Shown here: piece by piece, positions 49,710 to 57,975 of the stretch
Numbering within the stretch: the stretch's first letter is position 1
How the letters are laid out: each line of letters begins with the position of its first letter
Assembly (NCBI RefSeq): GCF_005938675.2
Contig: NZ_VCCH02000052.1
Location: forward strand, 1-57,975
DNA length: 57,975 bases
Direction of reading: 5' to 3'
DNA from: Mycobacterium sp. KBS0706
GTDB lineage: Bacteria > Pseudomonadota > Alphaproteobacteria > DSM-16000 > Inquilinaceae
Notes under the pieces: model-generated
The model's database searches: none
Told to the model about the DNA's origin: nothing
The model's input: the letters and a program-made list of their open reading frames with translations, nothing else
Position numbers and translations under genes: made by a program

Positions 49710-50085
49710 CCCGCTGCACGACCAGGGCATGGCGGTGCGCCGCACCGTGCTGGGCGACGCCCATGTCGACCGCGCCCAGGCCCGCACCACGGAGTTCGAC
49801 GCGCCGTTCCAGGAGTTCATCACCCGCGGCGCCTGGGGCGGCGTGTGGAGCCGGCCTCACCTCACCCATCGCGAGCGGTCGATGCTGACCATCGCCCTCC
49901 TGGCCGCGCTGGGCCATCATGAAGAGCTGGCGATGCATATCCGCGCTACCGCCAACACCGGCGCGACGCCGGAGGACATCCGCGAGGCGCTGCTGCATGT
50001 CGCGGTCTATGCCGGGGTGCCGGCGGCAAACGCCGCCTTCGCCATCGCCAGGAAGGTGCTCGCCGAAGGGGAGGAACCCAAGTGA
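49702..50085 (+). CDS. pcaC: 4-carboxymuconolactone decarboxylase
   Basis: A 127-residue all-helical protein of the carboxymuconolactone decarboxylase/AhpD fold. GVWSRPHLTHRERSMLTIALLAALGHHEELAMH contains the family's catalytic Glu/His region, and LLHVAVYAGVPAANAAF ends the domain. It decarboxylates gamma-carboxymuconolactone to the enol-lactone used by PcaD. It is a free-standing protein here, not fused to pcaD as in some bacteria. Overlaps pcaD by 8 bases and pcaH by 4 (its stop codon shares bases with the pcaH GTG). Confidence 0.95.
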   Translation: MADPLHDQGMAVRRTVLGDAHVDRAQARTTEFDAPFQEFITRGAWGGVWSRPHLTHRERSMLTIALLAALGHHEELAMHIRATANTGATPEDIREALLHVAVYAGVPAANAAFAIARKVLAEGEEPK

Positions 50086-50774
50086 GCTTCCAACCGCGCG
50101 ACTGGCACATCCATCCGCCGCATCTCTACGAGGGCTACCGCTCCACCGTGCTGCGGGCACCGTCGCAGACGCTGGTGCCGCTCTCCGGCGCGCTGTCCGA
50201 GCATCAGGGCCCGTCCTTCGCCGCGGCCCCGGCGGGCGAGGCCGACCTGACCCGCAACGGCCGGGTCAATGGCGAGCCTCTGGGCGAGCGCATCATCGTC
50301 ACCGGAAGGGTGCTGGACGAGGACGCCCGCCCGGTGGTGAACACGCTGGTCGAGCTGTGGCAGGCCAACGCCTCCGGCCGCTACATCCACAAGGTCGACC
50401 AGCACGACGCGCCGCTGGACCCGAATTTTCTGGGCGCCGGCCGCTGCGTCACCGACGCCGAGGGCCGCTACCGCTTCCTGACGATCAAGCCGGGCGCCTA
50501 TCCCTGGCGCAACCACCCGAACGCCTGGCGGCCGCAGCACATCCATTTCTCGCTGTTCGGCCCGGCCTTCGCCACCCGGCTGGTGACACAGATGTACTTC
50601 CCCGGCGACCCGCTGCACACGCTGGACCCGATGTTCAACAGCATCCCCGACCCGGCCGGGCGCGAACGCCTGATCGCGGCCTTCAGCCTCGACCTCACCG
50701 AGCCGGAGGTCGCGCTGGGCTACGCATTCGACATCGTGCTGCGCGGGCGCCTGGCGACGCCGATGGAGAAGTGA
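50082..50774 (+). CDS. pcaH: Protocatechuate 3,4-dioxygenase beta subunit
   Basis: A 230-residue non-haem ferric subunit. Iron ligands by comparison with the family are Tyr101 in GRYIHK, Tyr140 in KPGAYPWRN, and His153 and His155 in PQHIHFS; all are present, so the enzyme should be active. It opens the protocatechuate ring between the hydroxyls to give beta-carboxy-cis,cis-muconate, forming a PcaGH oligomer. It starts with GTG at 50082, with GGGGAGGAA upstream. Coupled to pcaC and pcaG. Confidence 0.96.
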   Translation: MSFQPRDWHIHPPHLYEGYRSTVLRAPSQTLVPLSGALSEHQGPSFAAAPAGEADLTRNGRVNGEPLGERIIVTGRVLDEDARPVVNTLVELWQANASGRYIHKVDQHDAPLDPNFLGAGRCVTDAEGRYRFLTIKPGAYPWRNHPNAWRPQHIHFSLFGPAFATRLVTQMYFPGDPLHTLDPMFNSIPDPAGRERLIAAFSLDLTEPEVALGYAFDIVLRGRLATPMEK

Positions 50775-50776
50775 AA

Positions 50777-51346
50777 GTGGCGAAACTTCCCCAGACCGGG
50801 TCCCAGACCGTCGGCCCCTTCTTCGCCTATGGCCTGACACCGCGGCAATATGGCTACGACTTCCCGCAGATCGCCGACGGCACCATCGCCGGCGACGCCG
50901 TGCCGGGTGAGCGCATCCGCGTCACCGGCCGGGTGCTGGACGGCGCCGGCCAGCCGATCGAGGATGCGCTGATCGAGATCTGGCAGGCGGATTCGAAGGG
51001 CGTGTTCCCGGGGCCGCAGCGTAATGACGGCTTCACCGGCTTCGGCCGCTGCGGCACCGGCACGGATCCGGAGCGGCGCTTCGTCTTCGACACCATCCGG
51101 CCGGGCGCGCCGGGGCCAGGCCAGGCGCCGCATCTCAGCGTCATCGTCTTCATGCGCGGCCTGCTGGTGCATTGCTTCACCCGCATCTACTTCCCCGAGG
51201 AAGCGGCCAACGCAAGCGACCCGGTGCTGAACGCGGTGCCCGAGGCACGCCGCGGCACTCTTATCGCTCAAAGCGACGGCCCCGGCCGCTACCGCTTCGA
51301 CATCCGCATGCAGGGCGACGGCGAGACCGTCTTCTTCGAGATCTGA
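50777..51346 (+). CDS. pcaG: Protocatechuate 3,4-dioxygenase alpha subunit
   Basis: A 189-residue partner of PcaH. Diagnostic blocks are TGSQTVGPFFAYGL, the GRVLDGAGQPIEDALIEIWQAD strand pair, and FMRGLLVHCFTRIYFPEE. It lacks the iron ligands, as expected. Two GTG codons are possible, at 50771 (overlapping the pcaH stop) and 50777. I prefer 50777 because GGAGA lies 8 bases upstream. Required for substrate-pocket assembly of the dioxygenase. Confidence 0.95.
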   Translation: MAKLPQTGSQTVGPFFAYGLTPRQYGYDFPQIADGTIAGDAVPGERIRVTGRVLDGAGQPIEDALIEIWQADSKGVFPGPQRNDGFTGFGRCGTGTDPERRFVFDTIRPGAPGPGQAPHLSVIVFMRGLLVHCFTRIYFPEEAANASDPVLNAVPEARRGTLIAQSDGPGRYRFDIRMQGDGETVFFEI

Positions 51347-51349
51347 CCC

Positions 51350-52207
51350 ATGGCAAAATTCCAGACCCTGGCCGAGGCCGTCGCCGAGAACCTCCATGAC
51401 GGCGACACCGCGGCCTTCGAGGGCTTCACCCATCTGATCCCGCACGCCGCCGCGCATGAGGCGATCCGCCAGGGCCGGCACGGCCTGACCCTGGTGCGGA
51501 TGACGCCCGACCTGGTCTACGACCAGATGATCGGCATGGGCTGCGCCCGCAAGCTGGTGTTCTCCTATGCCGGCAACCCCGGCGTCGGCCTGCTGCGCCG
51601 CGTCCGCGACGCGATCGAGAAGGGCTGGCCGAACCCGGTCGAGATCGAGGAGCACTCCCACGCCGCCATGGCCAACGCCTATGAGGCCGGGGCGGCCGGC
51701 CTGCCCTGCGCCGTGTTCCGCGGCTATCGCGGCGCCGGCCTGGCCGAGGTGAACCCGAACATCAGATCGGTCACCTGCCCCTTCACCGGCGAGACCCTGG
51801 CCGCCGTCCCGGCGATCCGCCCGGACGTCACCTTCATCCACGCCCAGAAGGCCAACCGCCGCGGCGACGTGCTGATCGAGGGCATCGTCGGGGTGCAGAA
51901 GGAGGCGGTGCTGGCGGCGAAGCGGTCGGTGGTGACGGCTGAGGAGATCGTCGAGGATTTCGACGGCGTCCATCCCAATGCCTGCGTGCTGCCGCGCTGG
52001 ACGGTGACCTCGATCGTCCATGTCCCGGGCGGCGCCCACCCCTCCTACGCCCATGGCTATTATCCGCGCGACAACGCCTTCTACCTGGCCTGGGATAGGA
52101 TCGCCGCCGACCGCGAGACCTTCCTGGCCTGGATGAAAGAGAACGTGATCGAGAGCGGCCCCGACGCCTTCGCCGGCCGGGTCGCGCCGCTGAGCGGGAG
52201 GGCGTGA
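51350..52207 (+). CDS. pcaI: 3-oxoadipate CoA-transferase subunit A
   Basis: A 285-residue alpha subunit of a family I CoA transferase that loads CoA from succinyl-CoA onto beta-ketoadipate. The block MIGMGCARKLVFSYAGNPGVG and the NPVEIEEHSHAAMANAYEAGAAGLPC region are family hallmarks. At 285 residues it is of the longer CatI/GctA type (about 280) rather than the roughly 230-residue PcaI of many proteobacteria. Three bases follow the pcaG stop. Overlaps pcaJ. Confidence 0.92.
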   Translation: MAKFQTLAEAVAENLHDGDTAAFEGFTHLIPHAAAHEAIRQGRHGLTLVRMTPDLVYDQMIGMGCARKLVFSYAGNPGVGLLRRVRDAIEKGWPNPVEIEEHSHAAMANAYEAGAAGLPCAVFRGYRGAGLAEVNPNIRSVTCPFTGETLAAVPAIRPDVTFIHAQKANRRGDVLIEGIVGVQKEAVLAAKRSVVTAEEIVEDFDGVHPNACVLPRWTVTSIVHVPGGAHPSYAHGYYPRDNAFYLAWDRIAADRETFLAWMKENVIESGPDAFAGRVAPLSGRA

Positions 52208-52209
52208 GC

Positions 52210-52979
52210 ATGGCCGAGTTCACCCCCGACGAGATGATGACCATCGCGGCGGCCCGGGCGCTGCGCAACGACGATGTCTGCTTCGTCGGCATTGGCGCGC
52301 CGTCGGCCGCCTGCAATGTGGCGCGGCTGACCCACGCCCCGGATATCACCCTGATCTATGAATCCGGCACCATCGGCACCGCGCCCGACGTGCTGCCGCT
52401 GTCGATCGGCGACGGCGAGCTGTGCGACACCGCAATCACCACCGTCCCGGTGCCGGAAATGTTCCGCTACTGGCTGCAGGGCGGGCGCATCACCATCGGC
52501 TTCCTCGGCGCCGCCCAGCTCGACCGCTTCGGCAACATCAACACCACGGTGATCGGCGACTATCACAAGCCGTCCGTCCGGCTGCCAGGCGGCGGCGGCG
52601 CGCCGGAGATCGCGACCTCCTCGGGCGAGATCTTCATCACCATGAAGCAGAACAAGCGCGGCATGGTGGAAAAGATCGACTTCTTCACCTCGCTCGGCCA
52701 CGGCACCGGCGGCGACGACCGCGCCCGCCACGGCGTCACCACCAAGGGCCCGACCCTGCTGGTCACCGACCTCGCCGTCTGGCGGCCCGACCCGGTGACC
52801 AAGGAGTTCACCGTCGTCTCGCTGCATCCGGGCGCGACCCGCGACCAGGTGCAGGACAGCTGCGGCTGGACCGTCCGCTTCGCCGACAATATCGAGCAGA
52901 CGCCGCCGCCCTCGGCGCTGGAGTTGAAGACGCTCCGCGACCTGAAGGAGCGCACCCGCATCGCCCATGGAGAGGCCGC

Positions 52980-52983
<4 letters not shown>
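52210..52983 (+). CDS. pcaJ: 3-oxoadipate CoA-transferase subunit B
   Basis: A 257-residue beta subunit carrying the catalytic glutamate in the LIYESGTIG motif, which forms the glutamyl-CoA intermediate. I use the ATG at 52210 with GGGAGG 8 bases upstream. A GTG at 52204 overlapping the pcaI stop is the alternative, giving 259 residues. Like PcaI it belongs to the longer CatJ/GctB type. Its stop overlaps pcaF by four bases (ATGA). Confidence 0.92.
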
Positions 52984-54185
<1,202 letters not shown>

Positions 54186-54196
54186 AGTCCCCACCC

Positions 54197-54284
54197 CGTC
54201 ATTGCGAGGAGGCGAAGCCGACGAAGCAATCCATCGGCCCGCACGAGCTGCGCTATGGATTGCTTCGCTGCGCTCGCAATGACG
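54197..54284. repeat. Intergenic hairpin repeat between pcaF and pcaB
   Basis: CGTCATTGCGAG (54197-54208) pairs with CTCGCAATGACG (54273-54284), and CGAAGCAATCCAT (54222-54234) pairs with ATGGATTGCTTCG (54255-54267), giving a long two-part hairpin. The motif is a common dispersed bacterial intergenic repeat. It lies in the operon and could end or stabilise the pcaDCHGIJF transcript, with pcaB read by read-through. Confidence 0.85.
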
Positions 54285-54340
54285 GCGCGGGATTCTCGGG
54301 AGAGGTGACGCAGAGCCCGATCCCCATCATGCTGCAGGCC

Positions 54341-55681
54341 ATGACCGTCTCGCCCTTCGACTCCGCCCTCTTCGGCCCGCTCCTCTCCGACGCCGAGACC
54401 GCCCTCCTGTTCAGCGACAAGGCGGCGCTGCGGGCGATGCTGCGGGTCGAAGGCGCGCTGGCCGAGGCCGAGGCGCGCTGCGGCGTGATCCCGCCCGCAT
54501 CCGCCAGCGCCATCGCCGCGGCCGCCGGCGCGCTCATTCCCGACCCGGCGGCACTGGCCGCGAAGACGGCCGAGGACGGCGTGCCGGTGCCGGCCCTGGT
54601 CGCGGCGCTGCGCCAGGCGGTGGCCGTGTCGGCCGGCGAGGATGCCGCCCAGGTGGTGCATTGGGGCGCCACCAGCCAGGATATCCTCGACACCGGGCTG
54701 GTGCTGCGGCTGCGCCGGCTGATCGCGATCCTGGAGACCCGGCTGGCGGCCCTGATCGAGGCCCTGGCCGGCCTCGCCGACGCCCATCGCGCCACGGTGA
54801 TGCCGGGCCGCACCCGGTCGCAGCAGGCGACCCCCGTGTCCTTCGGCCTCAAGGCCGCCGGCTGGCTGGCGCCGCTGCTGCGCGACCGCGACCGGCTCTT
54901 CGAGCTGAAGCCCCGCCTGCTCGTGCTCTCCTTCGGCGGGGCGAGCGGGACGTTGGGCGCGCTGGGTGAGGACGGGGTGGAGGTCGAGGCGGCGCTGGCG
55001 GAGATCCTGGAGCTCGCCGTGCCGCCGATGCCCTGGCACAGCCAGCGCGACGGCATCGCCGAATTCGCCGGCTGGCTGGCGCTGGTCACCGGCACGCTGG
55101 GCAAGCTGGGCCGCGACCTGTGCCTCCTGGCCCAGACCGAGGTGGCGGAGGTGCGGCCGGGTGCCGGCGGCGGCTCCTCGACCATGCCGCAGAAATCGAA
55201 CCCGGTGGGGCCGGAGACGCTGGTCGCCCTCGCCCGCTTCAACGCCGGCCTCGTCGGCCAGATCCACCAGGCGATGCTGCACGAGCACGAGCGCGACGGC
55301 GCCGCCTGGCCGGTCGAATGGCTGGCCCTGCCGCAGATGGCGGTGGCCGCCGGCGCGGCGCTGAACCATGCTTTGGCCGTCACCGCCAGCCTGACGGTCG
55401 ACGCCGCCCGGATGGCAGAGCGATTCGAGGCCTCGCACGGCCTGCTGCTGGCCGAGGCGGCCAGCTTCGCCCTCGCCGCCCACATGCCGCGCCCCGAGGC
55501 GCAGCGCCTGGTGAAGGATGCGGCGACGAAGGCCACCGCCACCGGCCGCCATCTGTTCGACCTGCTGGCCGGGATGTCCCAGGCCCCGGTCGACTGGCCC
55601 GCCTTGCGCGACCCCGCCAGCCACCTCGGCGCCGCCGACGCCTTCATCGACCGCGTGCTGGCGGCAGCGAAGCAGGGCTGA
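54341..55681 (+). CDS. pcaB: 3-carboxy-cis,cis-muconate cycloisomerase
   Basis: A 446-residue enzyme of the fumarase/aspartase superfamily that lactonises beta-carboxymuconate to gamma-carboxymuconolactone. Diagnostic blocks are HWGATSQDILDTGLVLRLRR, RTRSQQATPVSFG and the family signature GSSTMPQKSNPVGPE, with the catalytic Ser in the last. I use the ATG at 54341; an in-frame ATG at 54329 adds MLQA. The longer ORF reads through the repeat. It completes the protocatechuate pathway in this operon. Its end position, after the repeat, differs from the pcaDCHGB order of rhizobia. Confidence 0.93.
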   Translation: MTVSPFDSALFGPLLSDAETALLFSDKAALRAMLRVEGALAEAEARCGVIPPASASAIAAAAGALIPDPAALAAKTAEDGVPVPALVAALRQAVAVSAGEDAAQVVHWGATSQDILDTGLVLRLRRLIAILETRLAALIEALAGLADAHRATVMPGRTRSQQATPVSFGLKAAGWLAPLLRDRDRLFELKPRLLVLSFGGASGTLGALGEDGVEVEAALAEILELAVPPMPWHSQRDGIAEFAGWLALVTGTLGKLGRDLCLLAQTEVAEVRPGAGGGSSTMPQKSNPVGPETLVALARFNAGLVGQIHQAMLHEHERDGAAWPVEWLALPQMAVAAGAALNHALAVTASLTVDAARMAERFEASHGLLLAEAASFALAAHMPRPEAQRLVKDAATKATATGRHLFDLLAGMSQAPVDWPALRDPASHLGAADAFIDRVLAAAKQG

Positions 55682-56228
55682 GAGCCACGCACGCCGGATG
55701 GCGGCAAAGGGCGGGAGCGGTATGAGGCGAAGGCACGGTGACGCCCTGTCGCCTGGCCGCAAAGGGTGAGGAGCGGTCACCGCACCAAACTCCCGAGAGC
55801 GGACACGGCGAACGCGAGAGCGGCCGGTCTCTTGCTCCTGCCAAGCGTGGGCGGAAACCCGCTGAAAGTGCACTGTTGGAAGGCCCGATCCGGGCACTGG
55901 GCGCCTGATCGCGGCAGAGCGGTCCGTTGAAGGAGCTGGAACACTGTGTCGAGCCAGGATGCGCGGCGTGAGGCATGTTCAATCATGCATAACGGCACAA
56001 TCCAAATATGGCGGGATCGCAATCATTGGCGGCTTGGCTCTCAGGGATTCTAAAAAATCCGAAGGTAGGAGGTAGAATCCTTGATAATCGGAACCTCGGC
56101 CCAGACGCCGCTTTCCGCGGCAGCCTCGTTGATACTATGGATCATGACTTCTATCTCAGTAAATTTGGTGCCGATCATCTGGGCAGCACGACCAGAAGGG
56201 CGATCCTCTTCTTCCAGTATTGCGTCCG
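55682..56228. other. Intergenic region between pcaB and the papain-like gene
   Basis: About 550 bases with no credible gene. The first 120 bases carry two similar blocks, each with GCAAAGGG and GGAGCGG or GAGCGG, around 55705-55725 and 55760-55780. GC content drops past 56000. I see no tRNA, IS remnant with terminal repeats or strong terminator. Confidence 0.35.
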
Positions 56229-57206
56229 CTACGGAAATTTCCAACCAGCTGGCGGTTTCAGCCCCCCAACGGGCGCGACTTCAGTGGGCGATGTCATCAG
56301 GTTGGACACATAGGCAGGGTCGCTTGGCACATGGTAGGAACATTTTCTATCTTCCACGTCCTGCCCATTGCCCGGGATTATCACGCTCCTTTCTTCATCA
56401 TCCCGCGCAACCAAAATATATTCTCCAGCAGCCGCGAACTTGTCGAGTTGCTTTGGAATCTCATCTGGGTATTTCGAAATATGACAGCAGATTCCCAACC
56501 AGACATCGAATACTTGACAGAAATTGGATCGAGAGATGGCTTTCCATTCTGAAATGGATACCTCGGGTGGTTCCTCGCCAATCACAATTAGGCTATGATC
56601 TCCTGGAGGCCTAAGTCTGATAATGAACAAATTGTCGTCCGGAAATTGCTTATTTAACACGTATGCCGCATAAGCGGATGTTTCTGCACAATTCCCATAT
56701 TTAGCATTGCTGCGGAATAATTCTTCGCCACGCTTTAAAGTTGGGAGCGGTTTGCCGTCTAATTTTATTCTAAATTTGCTAGTTTCTATAAAGGACTGCA
56801 TCGCTTCGGCATTTCTTCGTTGCGCCTTCGGTGACGCACTGTCTAGTGGGAGGCAAATTCTATCCCACCATTTCGGTCCATCGCGGTAATGATTTTCAAT
56901 ATCGTCAAAAGTCTCCTTAACAGCAAACTCTTTTGCCGTAACCGATTCAGGTGGTCCAGGCTCTTGTGTCGGACTTTCAGAAATCGGGATTGTCAATGGC
57001 TCGGGTGGTGCTGCGGGCACCTCCGCTCCTGGAGCGTGTCGGTCGGCATAGCTCCGTAACGTTCTTGAACCCAAAATAGTGTCTGACTGCTCTCCACCAG
57101 TGAGGCGCGCAACCCAGTTTAAAACTATAGCTCGCCGCCGGACGCTCGTTTCACTGTGCATTTGCGATTCAGATTCGTTTGCCGTTTCCCCCGCTTCGTC
57201 GGCCAT
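56229..57206 (-). CDS. Putative papain/transglutaminase-fold protein, possible toxin or effector
   Basis: A 325-residue protein of lower GC than its neighbours. Residues 1-100 are an unordered, Ser/Pro/Glu-rich region (PAAPPEP, SPTQEPGPPES). A candidate Cys-His-Asp triad is spaced as in papain-like and transglutaminase-like folds: Cys173 in KYGNCAETSAYAAYV, His204 in PPGDHSLIVIG and Asp234 in VFDVWLG. GNC...DHxLVVIG...vDpW-like patterns recur in bacterial secreted toxins and cysteine proteases. No signal peptide. I start at the ATG at 57206; the 417-residue ORF adds a cysteine- and histidine-rich lead unlike the rest. No immunity gene or secretion genes adjoin it, so function is speculative. 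Confidence 0.65.
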   Translation of the reverse strand: MADEAGETANESESQMHSETSVRRRAIVLNWVARLTGGEQSDTILGSRTLRSYADRHAPGAEVPAAPPEPLTIPISESPTQEPGPPESVTAKEFAVKETFDDIENHYRDGPKWWDRICLPLDSASPKAQRRNAEAMQSFIETSKFRIKLDGKPLPTLKRGEELFRSNAKYGNCAETSAYAAYVLNKQFPDDNLFIIRLRPPGDHSLIVIGEEPPEVSISEWKAISRSNFCQVFDVWLGICCHISKYPDEIPKQLDKFAAAGEYILVARDDEERSVIIPGNGQDVEDRKCSYHVPSDPAYVSNLMTSPTEVAPVGGLKPPAGWKFP

Positions 57207-57783
57207 TGCACAGATCCTGAATGGTTGGTGTTCTCGCGCGTCCAGTATAGGGGGCGGTGCGGCGGAGAGGGAAAGCCAAGGGATGCATACCGGTATTCGG
57301 AAGGTTCTTCGCGGCAAGTGGAACAAACCTGACGGGTGAGTCCGGGAAGAGATTCTGGCGGGCTTCGATGCATGCGAGTCTGGAGCATGCGCCCTGGAAA
57401 GCGTCTCTGTGTGGTCGGCGGTGCGGACGATGATGTGCTCCCCGAGCCGCCCTCGCCATTCACCACAGTACCCGAGGCTCAAAGCGACCCGTCAAGTCGA
57501 CTTGACAAGACCCTTGCCCCCGGAAGTCCCGATGGATCGCCGGAGGTGTCCGCTTTTGGGAAGCCAGGAGGCAATGGAGCGCCCGCAACGAGCCGAATCC
57601 GGACCATAGGGTGGGCTTGGCGAGGATGTCGGGTTCCCAGTCCGCCTTGGGTTGGCACTGGCCGGTGGGGTCGAATCTGGTTGGGCCGATCGCGGCGCCG
57701 GGTCTTCCGCGGTGTGTACACCCTTCGCGGAACGCCGCGGATTTCCTGATGTTTCGGCACGGCACTGGACTCGATCGCGATTC
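57207..57783. other. Intergenic region before the last gene
   Basis: About 580 bases with no credible gene. It contains a perfect 16-bp palindrome at 57491-57506 and a smaller inverted repeat GGTGT-GT-ACACC at 57711-57722, 60-90 bases upstream of the last gene. Several short ORFs here have no family features. Confidence 0.4.
57491..57506. promoter_or_regulatory. Perfect 16-bp palindrome
   Basis: GTCAAGTCGACTTGAC reads identically on both strands. It stands alone in the gap between two divergent genes and is a plausible operator. No regulator is encoded nearby. Confidence 0.4.
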
Positions 57784-57975
57784 ATGTTCATGATACGTTC
57801 CATGGATCAGGCGCAATCCGACTCCGACGAGATCAAACCGACCGACCCCGACATGAAATGGACGGGGTGGGCGCTGGACACGCTGCGCGAGCTGGTCGCG
57901 ATCGACATGTTCGCCAAGCGGATGATCTCGACGCAGCAGCAGGCGACGCCGGCGGGGTCGGAGTCGATCCCCGAC
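57784..57975 (+). CDS. Hypothetical protein, truncated by the window end
   Basis: An open frame begins at ATG 57784 (other ATGs in frame at 57790 and 57802) and runs off the window with no stop. It encodes 58-64 residues, including WTGWALDTLRELVAIDMFAKRMIS. An acidic, polar N-terminus (SDSDEIKPTDPD) is followed by one helix. I see no family motif, and no clear ribosome binding site helps choose the start. Real coding is inferred from the clean high-GC codon pattern and the lack of an antisense rival. Confidence 0.45.
   Translation, partial: MFMIRSMDQAQSDSDEIKPTDPDMKWTGWALDTLRELVAIDMFAKRMISTQQQATPAGSESIPD

Overview
The window is about 58 kb of mostly very GC-rich DNA (my estimate is around 70% G+C) with tightly packed operons. 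There are no rRNA, tRNA, CRISPR or intact insertion-sequence genes that I can see. A SitABCD metal importer, an EcfG-era style trehalose/glycogen cluster with a DUF2934 leader gene, a PcaQ-controlled pca operon with a textbook PcaQ box, and many FCD-GntR, CaiB and AEC-type genes suggest a soil or rhizosphere alphaproteobacterium, probably Rhodospirillales (Azospirillum/Inquilinus-like). The taxon is inferred from gene content and base composition only.

Layout. 1-1.7 kb: a CBS-pair protein and a ketopantoate-reductase-like enzyme, both minus strand. 1.7-9.1 kb: a four-gene minus-strand operon (Trypco2 small protein, trypsin-like protease, MoxR AAA+ ATPase, 1426-residue vWA-like/polytopic membrane protein), resembling the predicted NTP-dependent conflict systems. 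9.3-13.2 kb: a GntR regulator, an SDR, a secreted alginate-lyase-family enzyme and a GH19-type cell wall hydrolase. 13.2-23.3 kb: a minus-strand catabolic operon running LacI regulator, two LplB/LplC-type permeases, binding protein, two ADP-ribosylglycohydrolase-family enzymes, CaiB-type CoA transferase and CitE-like lyase. It may describe an unassigned import-and-degradation pathway. 23.8-31.2 kb: DUF2934, treZ, treY, an unknown gene and glgX/treX, which together convert glycogen to trehalose.

31.2-34.2 kb is an AT-rich island holding a SIR2-like NADase/protein-kinase gene. The raw sequence shows that its apparent three ORFs are one long fusion gene broken by a one-base frameshift and a single in-frame TAG. 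A decayed copy of the start of a nearby gene (36.3 kb) sits at its edge. 34.3-39.7 kb holds a phosphoesterase, a GT29-like protein, an unknown conserved protein, an APH-fold kinase, a 17-kDa-antigen-like secreted protein, an AEC transporter and a tiny Tat-signal-like protein followed by a clear terminator. 39.8-43.3 kb is sitDCBA (Mn/Fe import) with a palindromic operator. 43.5-47.7 kb holds a HAD phosphatase, a Bcr/CflA MFS exporter, a membrane protein and an SBP56/methanethiol oxidase. 47.9-55.7 kb is pcaQ divergent from pcaDCHG-IJF-B, the complete route from protocatechuate to succinyl-CoA plus acetyl-CoA. 56.2-57.2 kb is an AT-richer gene for a papain/transglutaminase-like protein, possibly a toxin or effector. 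The window ends inside an unidentified plus-strand gene.

Starts were re-chosen where a ribosome binding site, signal peptide or translational overlap argued against the longest ORF. Very long antisense ORFs are common here and were treated as GC-driven shadows.
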